Positions 36,126-48,225 of a stretch of 64,000 nucleotides of DNA are shown one piece after another. This DNA is from Hydnum rufescens UP504. Lineage: Eukaryota > Basidiomycota > Agaricomycetes > Cantharellales > Hydnaceae. The stretch's first letter is position 1. Each line of letters begins with the position of its first letter. The notes beneath the pieces are model-generated. The model did not search any database. It was not told the DNA's origin and was given only the letters and a program-made list of their open reading frames with translations. The position numbers and the translations under genes are program-made. Where the stretch lies: assembly GCA_014904985.1 (NCBI GenBank), contig MU128912.1, forward strand, positions 467,368 to 531,367, in the 5' to 3' direction.

Positions 36126-38628
36126 ATGTACTATTCGCAACCACGTCCACAATCTCCCGGTCGGCCCATCCAACTGCATGACCCGTCCGCGCCATGGTCC
36201 AGATTGCAGCATCCTATCATGTCCCCAGCAGGGCCCCAACCACAGCAGGGCCAGGTCGTGGGGGTTCCCCCACAGTCACCGGGCTATGGCCTCGTCCAAT
36301 ATACAAACGGAAATGCACACCACCACAATCCAAATCTTGCTCCCCATCATCACCACCACCAGTCGCTCAACTCGTTCAATGCCCTTACTCATTACCAGTC
36401 CCCAGTCGGCACCCACACTCAGCCGCATAGACAAGCAGCGACACCCCCGCCTCCCCCGACATCGGCACAAATCCCGAAACACTGGCAGTCGCAGCTTGAC
36501 CATGCAGATGCAAGTGACTTTACAAACTGCCTCGCCCATGTGAATGCTAATTACTCACCTGGACTTTAGGCATGTCGCAAGGCTGGCTCCCCACATGCTC
36601 GTGCTCGGACAGCTGCCTCAAATACACGGAGTACAACAAAATCCGTCATTCCCATCACCGATCCGAATCGCGCTACCCCCAAGCTTGAGAATGGTGTTGT
36701 AAATGGTCATTCAAAAGACGGAAGTGTTTCAGGGACTGTAAGTGAGGGTGGAGAAGGTCATCCTTCATCTACCGTAGCTCCGGTTGCCACCACTCCACTT
36801 CCACGACCATCCGTACCCCGCACAGCCGAGAGTTCATGGACCGCCTTAGACCTCGGCGGCATGCGGTTGAAGAATCTCGCTCCCCCATTGTTCAAGTTCA
36901 ATTACCTCACCACGTTGTATCTAAACCACAACCAGCTCACTCACGTCGCACCTGCCATATCACAATTACGCCATCTCTCTGTCCTCGATCTCTCAAGCAA
37001 TCAGCTTGACGCTGTCCCTCCCGAATTAGGAATGTGTACATCACTGGAGCATCTTTGGTTGTTCGACAACAATATCGAAACACTACCCCCAGAGATCGGG
37101 ACCTTGCACCAGCTCAAGATGCTTGGCATCGAGGGCAACCCGCTGCAAGCGTCATTGGCGTCCATAATACAAACACAGGGGACACCTGCACTCATTGCGT
37201 ATCTACGTGACTCCTGTCCAGTACCCATGCCCCCTCCAGAACGGGCGTGGAAGGTCCTGCAGTCGGAAGCCGAGCGGAAGATGCAGGATGCGGATCCTTC
37301 CTCTGAGACGTTCACCCTTTTAACGTATAATATCCTTTGCGAAAAATTCGCAACCTCGACTATGTACGGCTACACGCCGTCATGGGCACTTTCATGGAAT
37401 TATCGCAAGGAGCTCATACTGACGGAGATTATTAACTACGAGGCGGATTTCCTTTGTCTCCAAGTGCGTTCGCTATTTCACACCATCCCTTAGTCAGGAC
37501 TGTCTTCTTAACTATAATCCACGTTTATAGGAGGTGGATGCTGCTCAATATGACGATTATTTCTCCCCAAATCTGGCCACACATCACTACGAAGGTATTT
37601 TCTCACCGAGGGGTCGTGCGCGGAACATGGCCGACAGCGAGAGACGGTCCGTTGATGGTTGTGCCACATTCTTTAAATCAGCCAAGTCAGGCCCCAAATT
37701 GCTGGTCTCAATGACACGTTGACTAACCCTCTATCTTCTATCTATCTCTAGATACCGACTAGTGAAACAGTCCACAATCGACTTCGCGCAGGTTGCTATC
37801 CAGAGAGAAGACTTCACAAAGAACAATGATATGTTCGATCGCCTTCTCTCGCGGGACCACATTGCGCTTGTTGCCCTGTTGGAGAACCGCCAGACGGGCT
37901 CCCGACTGATCGTCGCTAATGTGCACATTCACTGGGACCCAGCTTACCGCGACGTCAAACTTATTCAAACCGGAATCCTACTCGACTCACTTAAGGATAT
38001 CGCTGACTGGTTTGCGAAGTATCCGCCGCGACCGGGATCTGAACGCGAGGCGGAATTATCCGCAGTGGGCCTGTCCGGTCTGCTTCGTCCACCAGATCCA
38101 ACGTACAGTGAAGGGAAAGACATTCCTCTCATCGTGTGCGGAGACTTCAACTCGATACCTACCAGTGGCGTGTACGACTTCTTGTCCGAGGGAAAAGTGC
38201 CTAGCAATCATCCTGACTTTATGGATTATGTATACGGTAAATTCACCGCAGACGGGTTGAAGCATGACTTTGGTCTCCGGAGCGCGTACGCGGGAATTGG
38301 CGAGCTTCCCATCACGAATCATACCCCAAGTTTCAAAGGCGTGATTGATTACATCTGGCACACTACATCGACGCTCACTGTCAATGCAGTGCTAGGGGAA
38401 GTAGATCAAGAATATCTCTCCAAGGTTGTGGGCTTCCCCAATGCCCACTTTCCATCTGAGTAAGTCTAATAATGAATGGGGCCTTGTCAGCTACGTACTG
38501 ATCCCGCCAATTGATATCATTTTAGTCACCTATGCATTGTGGGTGAATTCCGCGTTAAGAAGGAAGCCTCTTCCTCAGCCCGACGATTGCCACCATCGCC
38601 GGTATTTCCATCCGGCAACAAACCATGA
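36126..38628 (+). CDS. CCR4: CCR4-type poly(A) deadenylase, catalytic subunit of CCR4-NOT
   Basis: CCR4 shortens mRNA poly(A) tails in the cytoplasm. The N-terminus is Gln/Pro/His-rich with a five-histidine run (near 36340). Leucine-rich repeats that bind the NOT1/CAF1 scaffold follow at 36861-37150 (LTTLYLNHNQLTHV, LSVLDLSSNQLDAVP, LEHLWLFDNNIETLP). The exonuclease/endonuclease/phosphatase domain begins with FTLLTYNILCEKFAT. It has LCLQEVDAAQYDDYF across an intron (the Mg-binding Glu), IVANVHIHWDP, IPLIVCGDFNSIPTSGVYDF, and SDHLCIVGEF across the last intron. All expected catalytic Asp, Asn and His residues are visible. The stop is at 38626-38628. One early join (about 36537-36567) requires an unusually short intron and is uncertain. 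Confidence 0.93.
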
Positions 38629-39533
38629 GCAGGCCGCTCATTGCCCAACCCCCTGTTTCCGGGCATAGTGTTCATTTCTTGCTTTGTCTTTCCTGCATTA
38701 TTAAAGGGTTACAGGACCTCTTTTCATTTCATTTCATTTTTTTTTTCTCCCTTCATCGTACACTTTGCACCTTTCTACCTTTACTTAAAAGCTCATCTTC
38801 CTTCTTCTCGTCCTCACAACTCACGTAAATAGGATCAAGTCTCTTCCTATCTCTCTTATTCTGTTTCCCCTCTCTTTTTCTATCGCACAGGTCAGGCTTT
38901 CTGAAAACCTCTTCTGTAGCATCTCTGTGTGTATGACCTGCGATGTTTCGTGCTATGATAAAACTGTCTATCTCCAAAGGCTACTCGTACCTAAGAGCTT
39001 CACTCGAGCAATATTCCGCGTGCAAAATGGGATAACTTCTATTGATACTGTATATCGTCAGAAAGCAGTTTTCTTGGAGCACACCTCAATACATTGGAGG
39101 TGGAAACCCCCCCCCCTTCCAATCTGCTACCCTCTACTTTTCCCCTTGGAGTAACCTTGCGCGCTGAACACCCCCTTTCTCTTGGTTCCGTTTGCTCTCA
39201 CAAAAGACATACACCCCCCTCGCGCAGCTACCTTCCATTCAGTAGTTACCCAGTGTGGCATACGCCTTTTTGGCACAGATACGCACTTTAAACATGATTA
39301 CATCATCATCATCATCATCATCACATTGAAGGTGATTTTGATTCGGGCCCCCAAGCTAGATGTATTCTGCGGCATGCATCGAGAATCGCTTAAAGTGTCC
39401 CGCACCTGATGTTATCGCAAAGTTCATCATTGAGCACTGTTTGTCGCGAAAAACGGCCTACATGGAGTACTGTACATAAGCCATTCGACTACATTTCAAA
39501 CTTCCATTCCACGCTCCTCGGCCCTATCTCAAA
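38629..39533. other. Convergent spacer between CCR4 and the muskelin gene
   Basis: No gene is seen. It contains long T/C-rich runs (38720-38780, 38800-38880), a C-run (about 39108-39117) and an (ATC)n microsatellite. It presumably carries the 3' ends of both convergent genes. Confidence 0.5.
39301..39323. repeat. (ATC)n microsatellite
   Basis: Seven to eight uninterrupted ATC/CAT units in the convergent spacer downstream of CCR4. Confidence 0.9.
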
Positions 39534-42500
39534 TTACGAATCCATCCCACCCCTGATGAGGTCTACGAGATTAGCTCTAGGCTGCTTCACGCTCGGGTCG
39601 ACGAATGTGAGAAGACGCTCAAATAGGTCTGTTCTTTGGCGATGCGTCTCGTCACCGTCAACGGTATGCCTCCCACTTCCTTCCATAGAGGACATCGCCA
39701 CTACCCCAGCCGCACGTCCTTCTTCATGTGTATTTTCGCTGTGTGTATCATGATTGTGGCCATTTGTGAAACTTTTGGAAACGGAAGAGAGTTCTTCTTC
39801 AACAACCGCCGCATCGCCCATGTTGATATCAGCTTCGCCCATCACAGAGTCTTCGTCCATTTTCTCAATCGACGGCGGTTCGGCCGGGGTCGGGGGGCGA
39901 CTCAGCAGAAACGATAATAGTGCGCGGAATCCCGCGCTTTCTTCTTCATCTTGATGATCCACGACGGCTGAGATTTCTGACTGGAGGTATTGGAACGCTG
40001 CAAGCATGGAGTCGCTAGAGCACATCTCTATGAAACTGTGGATAGATCACACATGAGCATATTGGAATGAAGCGATACACGATAAAACGAAATACCGTTG
40101 ACGACGAATATTCAATTTGCCTTTACGCAAAACGTCATCGATTCCGGGTCTTCGATGTCATAGGTGAGGATTACCTAACAAAAGACGAATGGCGATAACC
40201 CACCGGATCAAGCTCAGCGACCAGAAGTCATCCAACCGTCTTCCCTCTCCGGAGTTCCCCCCGAAGACATAGAACGTCTGCCGCCCAGGATCCAAAACTA
40301 CAGAGTGTCCAAGTCGCGGGCGTGGTTCAGGTTCTCCATCTTGACTGCCTAAGTCATTGTCCCACGAAACATCATTTCGATGCACTGGTTCAATTATTGG
40401 AGTCCAGGTATTCTCATCCATAGAGTAGATCCAAAGCATGGTCTGGTTTTGGGGTACGGAGGCTTCTCCGAGAGAATTAGTGCGGTGAGGGCTGGCCAGG
40501 CTCGCGATGCTAGGCAAAACGATATTGAGCGGATTAAGGAGGTAGTGGGAATGGAGATCAAGAACATACGCACACATATATTTCTCGAGATGCTTCATCT
40601 GCTGTTGCACGGAGCATCTGTATGGCCTTCGGTCGAGGAGAGCGTTCTCCCATTGTCATTTCAGAGATGGCACCATTCGCAATGGTATATGTGAACCTGG
40701 TGAGGGTCGATGAGCACACAATTTCGTCAAACTACCGGGGGTGCGTAATACCGACATATTAGACAGGGAATGATCATCTCGTTGGCCACCAATAACGTAT
40801 ATCTTCCTGGCCAACGAGTCAAAGACCATTGAATGACCTGATGGGAGCCTAAATATCGCGAGGGCTTATGTAGGACTGCGGAGCCAGTACGTAACGTACC
40901 ATCGCGGGATGGAATGTGACGTGAAGCCGATTGTGTTCCTGGGGCCGGATCGCAGCTTAAGACAAGCAAGAATTATTAGGACCTAGAACTGATACGTGGT
41001 GGTGACCTACAATAATTTCCTCCATTTCCCAGTTTGTACACTATAAGAGTACATGGCACCATATCGAACGCCAGTCTCACCCGGGGTATACACTTCCCCC
41101 CCAAACGCATAGAGGGTCTGCGCCTCGCAGTCCATGACCATTGCTAAATCATGAGCTAAATCAGGCCCATCGTCATTCTATGGAACGATGCCACATCCAT
41201 GTCAGGGCATGCCGCAGGTTCACTTCAATTCTCCAGGAACTTACCGCAGTGTCCCGACTGAGTAGTTCCCATTTGCCTTCGTTTGGCCCTCGCGTCGAAT
41301 ATCGATAAAAGTCCGATGTCGGGCTCGGGTTAACACTCGTTCCTTCTGAAGCCACAATCGACGGACCAGCGGTAGAAGAGACAAGGGTACTGTTGGTTGG
41401 GACAATAAAGTTAATTGAGACATTGCACTGAAAAAAGAATCCCTTATCATAGCAACAAGGGAGTAAACGCCTGCTTGCCTAGAAGAAGGGATGGTGAGGG
41501 CAGTAACCGCTTCCTGAGGCGATCGTGGAGCCGCATAGACCACAGCGGGGGAACCAGCCGTCCCGGAGGTGGGGGTGCCACCACCAGTGCTCACGCGCAT
41601 TCTTCTCATGCGAGGCAGGGCAGTGGTCCCTGGTGTCCGTGCACCAATACCCTCTTCCCCGGAATTCCCAGCCATCGAGGTCTGGGAGTACGACTGGGAT
41701 AAAGTTGGCTTCAGGATATATCGTCCGAGGAAATATATATCACCAGTACGGTTATCAAATGCGGCAGCCACACATGACCTTGCACTGGGCCCGCCTTCGC
41801 CTCTAGCAGAGGTGTCGATCGAGAGCGTGGTCCATCGTTGTTGTGAGGTGGAATACGCCCAAAAATCGGCCAAGTCCTGGGACCCATCCCATCCTCCAAA
41901 TATGTAAATGATACCTCTTTCAGGATCCATGACAGAGGCGTGGCCGCCTCGTGCACAGGGCGTACCTCCATCGGCATTCGTGTCAGTAATGCGCCGCCAG
42001 ATCGTGGACGGTCTCGCATATTTTTTGGAGCTAGTGGAAACGGAGCGCGCACGTGAAGGGACGTCGAGAAGGCCTGAGGCGGCGAATGAAATAAAGATTC
42101 CCTCGGCACGTGCCAGATCGCCTTGAACGACAAGAGTCTCATACAAGGAAGAAACAAGAGGATGCTCAATCGAAAGTCCGGTTTCATCGAGAAGGGCTTG
42201 GTACGCCTTGTAACGTCGTCGACGAAGGTGTTTCAGAATTAAACGCATGGTGACGGTTTCGCGATACTGTACCGGAAGGAAGAGGATTGTAAGCATGACC
42301 ACGTCCGAAAATTGACGAAGACGCTGACGTTTACGAAGTCATCATGAACCCTCCGAACAGTACCACGATCGGAAAGCCCGTAAAGTGAGACATGCCAAAT
42401 AGACATGTTGTATGTTTGGGAGGCAGGACTGTATAGGGAAGGGTCAGAATACCATAGTCCTCTGGGTGGGCTACTGGGATGAAAGCTCTCACGTGAGGGG

Positions 42501-43321
42501 GACGATTTTGATAAAGCGGCAGGGGAAGCACTACAGCAACCAGATGAATACAGTATAAGCCACCAAAGGAACCGTTGATAGCTCACTACGCCGTCATCAT
42601 TGTGATGTTTTAAAGCAAAACTTTGCGGAACATCGTCATTATTTAAAGAGGATTGCAAGAGCTCTGTGAACCATTCACAAACTGAGGTACGGCACCGACA
42701 ATGAAATAAGTGTTTGACATACCGGTCATATCCTCAGTCTCGTCAGCGGAGCCATAGACCTTGAATTGCTCCGTGTTACAAGGGTGCGCTAAAGATCCGT
42801 TTATCAGGGCCCATGCAAGCCCAAGGGTTTACTCATCACTGACCACTCTGGAACTAAATTAACGCAATCGTCAAGAATAGTCCACCGCACTGGATGGAGT
42901 TGAAGTACCTTTCCAAATTTGATAATTTCTCCAAAGGAGCTTCAATGGAAGGCATCCCAGACACAAAGTGCATATTCGTGCTGAAGATCAATACTCACTG
43001 ACGACGCACATATCTTCCAGTTCGAGCTTTAACCATTGCTTCTGGCGCTGTAGTGGTCCTGCAATGTGGCTGCAAGATGCAATCAGATATTGGTCAGAAG
43101 TATGGAAGGGAGGCGTTGTATATACTCACTATGCACCAGTCCATCTATAATGCGTCAAGGAGGCCCGTGAGATGCGATGTAAAAGAAACATGTCATTTAT
43201 ATCTAGCTATTGCTCGCCTGCTTGCCTGATCCTCTGGTTTATCGACCAGGACATTTTCAGGGACATAATGAGCAGAATGGGAACTCGCAGAGACGCGAAT
43301 TATTTTCAGGGAGGCGGTCAT
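39534..43321 (-). CDS. Muskelin-like protein (discoidin, LisH/CTLH and kelch domains)
   Basis: Muskelin is a subunit of the CTLH/GID E3 ubiquitin ligase in animals. The start at 43319-43321 (MTASLKIIRVSASSHSAH) leads into the discoidin-like region with YVPENVLVDKPEDQA and, near 42400, YNMSIWHVSLYGLSD. The LisH/CTLH part follows (MRLILKHLRRRRYKAYQAL, HPLVSSLYETLVVQGDLARA, about 42120-42250). The kelch propeller has repeats such as PCARGGHASVMDPERGIIYI with FGGWDGSQDLADFWAYS (about 41880-41990), and RLGHSVVLDPGRQTFYVFGG with LDDFWSLSL near 40200-40330. The C-terminus (SDSMLAAFQYLQSEISAVV and LFERLLTFVDPSVKQP) also matches muskelin and ends at 39534. Intron positions between 42660 and 43250 were only partly resolved. 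Confidence 0.9.
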
Positions 43322-43542
43322 AGCAAGTTAAAGCTGAGAATAGCTTAAGTTGCGTATGCTCCTCGAGATTGCAGGTGTAACCGGACATTTGCGTGGCCAA
43401 ACAAAGGCCATAACAGTTATCCCCCCTGACACAGACAAAAATATACACGTCCAATTACGACAGGATTTTTACACAGCGACACCAATGACAACCACACAAT
43501 GAGTACAACTACAAACAGAAATGTATCACATGCGCTTCTGAT

Positions 43543-44101
43543 TTACTGATCTAATTGCCAGTCATTGTCTTTGATGATTCGCTGGGTCTCGACGATGTAT
43601 TTGCCTGCATGAAAAGGTTGATTTGTCGAGTCTCGAGAAGCCAGTGGTTCTATGATCCATACCTTCTTTATACCGTTGACTGGGCTCAAAAGCTCGAAGG
43701 TACGTCCAGCCAAGAGTCACGCCGCATCCCAGGCAGAATATATCCGCCACCTGAGGGTGGAAGCACGTATGTAGTTGTACTGGCAGGGAAAGAAAAGTCA
43801 GAGTAACGTACTGTGTGAACCCCTGTCAAAAGCGTTCTATCTTCAGATTTCCCAACTTGAATGTTCATGAGACTGTGCATAAGTAATGCACGCCCCTCCC
43901 TTCCCGAGAAAGCTTTGCTGACTAGCTCATCCTGAAGGGCCTGCAGACCGCGTCCAGATACTCAGTCGCATTTGCGATATGAACACAGGTGACGCAGACC
44001 AAAACTGCAGAGCACCGAGCGCAGCAATAGCGCGGCCTCTGGTATCCAGTCACGACGGCCTTCGGGTTCGCCTTTGGAACATAGGACGGTGAGTCGAGCA
44101 T
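43543..44101 (-). CDS. Yippee-family zinc-binding protein (YPEL5-like)
   Basis: Yippee proteins are small zinc-binding folds; YPEL5 belongs to the animal CTLH ubiquitin ligase. Four exons join cleanly. The first starts [19 protein letters not shown] at 44099-44101 and includes the first Cys pair, CARC. The second has [17 protein letters not shown] and RTLLTGVHT. The third has [15 protein letters not shown] with the second Cys pair, then EPSQRYKEG. The last reads [15 protein letters not shown] and stops at 43543-43545. About 140 residues, the normal family size. It is upstream of, and on the same strand as, the muskelin gene, with 221 bp between them. Confidence 0.93.
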
Positions 44102-44169
44102 AAGGGAGTCTAGGGGGTCTCACACTCTCACTTCCGATACTCAACGTCGGGAGTTGCCTTGTCCTGGCC
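44102..44169. promoter_or_regulatory. Shared divergent promoter of the Yippee and VPS53 genes
   Basis: Only 68 bp separate the two divergent start codons, so both genes must use overlapping promoter DNA or start inside each other's leaders. No clear TATA box is present. Confidence 0.6.
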
Positions 44170-47100
44170 ATGCAAGGCTTGCCACTGGAAATCATCGCGT
44201 CTATACAGCGCATCCTCGAGCTGGAACAAAACAATGCGGACCCAATGGACTCTCTCGATGGATTTCACCCTCTAGGGACCCTGAACACGCTCCTCCCAAA
44301 TGGTATTGTCCAAACGCATCCAACCCACAGCATTATAATGATTCCTTGTCTCTATGTGGCAGAGGAAGCTTTGGGAGACCTTGATGCCATTCAAATAAGG
44401 CTACACGAAGATCAAAGGGCATTGCAAGACGAATTGGAAGTATTGTATGGTGAATTGCAACGGGACCATGATCCAGACAGAATGCAGGACATCCAAGAAC
44501 TCATCTCTGTGTGTTGAACATCCCGCCTAACACGTTTTCCGCATACCACTGAACATGGGGGACATAGGAACTCTTGTCTCAAATGAATCGCATCCGAGAA
44601 AAGGCATCAGAGTCTGAAGCTATAGTCCGTGACATTACGAAAGATATTCAGGTTCTAGACCTTGCCAAGAAGAATATATTGCAGAGCGTAACTGCTCTAA
44701 GAAGATTTCAGATGCTGGGTACGACCTCCGGTCTTTAGGCGAGAGTAATATACTAATATTTATTGTTATTGCCTACCGTGTAGTGAACGCCATTGGCCAA
44801 TTAGAGACCCAAATAGAGGCTAAAAATTATGCTGAAATCTCCCAGACGCTCGTTGTGAGTCGTTACATCGTATTTCTCCTATCTCCTGCCTGCCGAGTCC
44901 AATCTCTTCCTCTTTACAGACCGTCAAAGAAGTTGCGGCTCTGTTCAGACAGTTCACTGCCGTTGAAAGGATAGGTACTGTCTGGCGACGCGTGCAGGAA
45001 CTCCAAGGGAATCTCCGATCGCTTCTCGACAAGGATTTTGATGCATTGTACGCTCGTTGGTTCTGCCTCCGTGGTGCCTGACACAGAATCCCACATGTTG
45101 CTGTCCCAGTTTCATCGAGGATCCAGCTCATGGCCCTCCATTAGCTGCATTGGCCGATGCTTGTGTCGTTGTAGATGTTCTGGGGGATGATATCAGGTAA
45201 GTTGATGAATTATTGCTGAACCAATTTCCCTCCTGAGGTGCGACAGAAATATTATAGTGGAGAGATATTGTTCTATCGAATTGAAAGAGTATAGAAGAAT
45301 ATTTCGTGCCAACGATGAGGTCAGCCTTTTCAAACCTGTCTTATTGAACGTTATCATGTATTATTTTATCAGGCCGGACAATTGGATAACATATCAAGGC
45401 GATACGCATGGTTTCGTCGAATACTAGTGAGTTATGATGAAGAACGTGCGAATGTCTTTCCGTCTACTTGGAAAGTTGGGGAACACCTATGTGCAAAGTT
45501 CGCAGAGATTACAAGGCATGCGTAGCCTTGTCAATATCTGCTGTGATGGCTTTTAATAGTGGTGTTGCCTTGTCTGCGAATTCAGAGATGACATGGTCGC
45601 TACTCTCGCAAGAGCCACACCAACTCTCACCGTGACCCTTCTCTTGGAAGCCTTACGGCAGACATTGGAATTCGAGCAGTTCGTGGCCAAGAAGTTTTCT
45701 ACCCCCGTATGTTCTCAACTGTCCCATCAGTATGACGATCACGATTGAGTATAATTCCCTATGCACATGTGCAGTTTGCCACCATCGTTTGCTTCTCTTC
45801 TCAACGAGAGCCAAAATCTATCTCATCCGCATTCGACGCCCATATGGGGATTTTTGTGGACGCTCAGGATAAGTGCGTCTTTTCCTCTTTGTGGTATTAT
45901 TTATCTCCTCATAGTTATTTCAGGGCACTCTCAGAGATGATGTCAGCTTACCGTGGGGCAAGGTCACGACCCTCATTCGAATCAAAGCCTCTAAGCCCTA
46001 CTGGAGATGATGCCGAGCCTCCCGTATCGGTCCTCCCATCGTCGACAGAGTTGTTCTACTTTTATGGCCAGAACCTGGAGCAGTGCGCCAAGTTGTCCAA
46101 TAAAGGGCCTTTGTTCGATCTTTCAACATTACATAAGAAATGGTTGAGAATCTATGCAGGTCAGTCCAGTCAATTGAAAGATTGTATGTGCATCCCTGAA
46201 TTCTCGATGTCCGCTATGCAGAGGATATCTTAGTTGCCAGCATCAAACGGTTCGTATATGGTCTGCACCATAAACTCCGATCTCCATAATTACGATGCTA
46301 CCATGGGTTTAGGCCTGATCGCGAGCGTCGTTCTGCGGACGGCCGAGTGAACATGACGGAGATCAGAAATGGGTGCTTATTACTCAACACCGCTGAATAT
46401 TGTCAAGTAACGTCTTCCGAGGTATGTCACACTTTTATCATCTTGGTGGAACGATGCCTGACATGTGCATATTTCGATAGCTCGAAGACAAGGTGAAAGA
46501 GAAGATCAATGAGGAGTACCGAGACAAGGTTACCTTCCAAGCAGAGCGGGATCTCTTCGTCAGGTGAGCCTACCTTCCCGAATCCTAATGTGTGCCCTCA
46601 CATACCCTCGTGCAGTGTGATATCTTCGGCAATACTAGTTCTTCTACGAGAACTCGAATCAGCATGCGAGGCTGCCTTCGTGGCGATGGCACGCACGCCC
46701 TGGAACCACTTAGAGCACGTTAGCTCGCAATCTTCATATATGACAGACCTTGTCATTGCCATGAAGGCTGCTGCGGACGCAGTCCGAGATCACGTCGAGA
46801 AGAAGAAATACCTTCGGAGTTTCTGTGACAAGGCAGCTAGGTATAGGGATTTGTGACTGAGGTTATTTTTTGCTCTAATTCACCACCATCTCATACCGAA
46901 TTAGCCTTATGACTGCGCGATTTACGCATACGTTGGTGAAAAGCCGGCCTATCAAAGAAGTTGGGGCAGAGCAGGTATGATACAACCACAATCTCTCTTG
47001 ATCGAACGGACCTCACCAAGATGGAATAGATTCTGCTTGATCTCCAAGCCCTAAAGGCAACACTACTTAAATTGCCAGGTCAAGAACTGGCGGAGGGAAG

Positions 47101-47799
47101 TCTCAATGCGTCGTGAGCTTTCTACTGCTCTGACCAAATGAAGGCGCCTGCTGTTAAAATGGTGCCTCTGAAGATATGTGCGTAACGTAAATACAAGCAC
47201 GACGCGACTTGAAACATTACTCAAGGTTATAATTGCACCGGTAGTGAGTGCCCTTATGTCCTTTTGGTGATGATATCTACCAGTGCGGCATTTCAGGATC
47301 CACCAGAGGCCTTTGTCCACAATTACACACTCCTGGTCGGAGATTCTTCCTTCTCCAACTTCCAAAAGGTATCAATCATCCTGTATCATCGAGACGCTAA
47401 AGAATCTGACCTCATTTGAGTTAGATCCTCGATCTCAAGGGAACACCGCGCGCGGAACAAAACGCTCTCCTTGACACCTTCCTTGCATTCGTAAGCACGA
47501 AAGACGATCTCGAAGGGTCTTCATTCCTATCTTCCCTCGATATGGATCCTCCATCTCAGGCTCTAGTGAACTCCACAGGGACGACGCCCTCTTCCTTGCC
47601 CGCCCTCCTCGATTCAAGGGCGCTATTCGGCGGACTCGTCTCACCTCCCCTTAAGGATGTTCATGTGACTTCCCCCACGCCCGCGAGTGCAACGGGTTCT
47701 GGGTCTGGGACAGGTAGTGAGAGAAGAGAGGTGTTCTCTGATTTCAAACGATTCGTATCATTTGCTGTGAGACGGGATCGAGAACAACGTAGCTCCTGA
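44170..47799 (+). CDS. VPS53: VPS53, subunit of the GARP/EARP tethering complex
   Basis: GARP tethers endosome-derived vesicles at the trans-Golgi network. The start MQGLPLEIIASIQRILELE at 44170 leads to FHPLGTLNTLLPN and, across an intron, EEALGDLDAIQIRLHEDQ. The coiled-coil region typical of VPS53 follows (EKASESEAIVRDITKDIQVL, SVTALRRFQML, VNAIGQLETQIEAKNYAE). The middle has EVAALFRQFTAVERIGTVW and SRRYAWFRRILVSYDEE. Near the end are TTTRLETLLKVIIAPVDPP, EAFVHNYTLLVGDSSFSNFQ and KILDLKGTPRAEQNALLD, the VPS53 C-terminal signature (seen in human as KVVMAP... FQKILDMKG). A fungal-type Ser/Thr-rich tail ends in RRDREQRSS before the TGA at 47797-47799. About 15 short introns. Confidence 0.92.
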
Positions 47800-48225
47800 C
47801 CGCTGGTCATGTGTTATTCCTCAGCTTTTACGGCGGTTCCGTTCCCTAGTGAAGTTGGATTGGAAGCCCCTGAGAATCATCCTCGTTGATAAAATGTGGT
47901 GGACGGGATATCAGATCAGTCAGAAACGTCAACATGTGAGAACCGGGAGACCAGTCAATGTAATTGGGGGGGTGGAAAGCGTGCTGTGTCCGGAATTGTG
48001 ATCTATATCTAGTGAAAGAATCACAGAATAAGATCATCAATGCACTCCACAGAACCACCAATAAGAAGTTCATAGTGATAGTGACCAAAGCACAATTATG
48101 GGTATATCCTTGCCTACACTGCGTCCAATATACATCAACTCAATTCGGCGATTATTACTAGGCGCCTAAAGGTTATAGCGTTCCCTGTGCAGGTGAAGTT
48201 AAACTGCTGTAACGCATCCACATCT

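Noticed and set aside
44170..47799. Reading this gene as COG4 or another Golgi tether subunit
   Set aside because: The C-terminal VIIAP...FQKILDLKG block and the N-terminal FHPLGTLNTLLPN match VPS53, not COG subunits.
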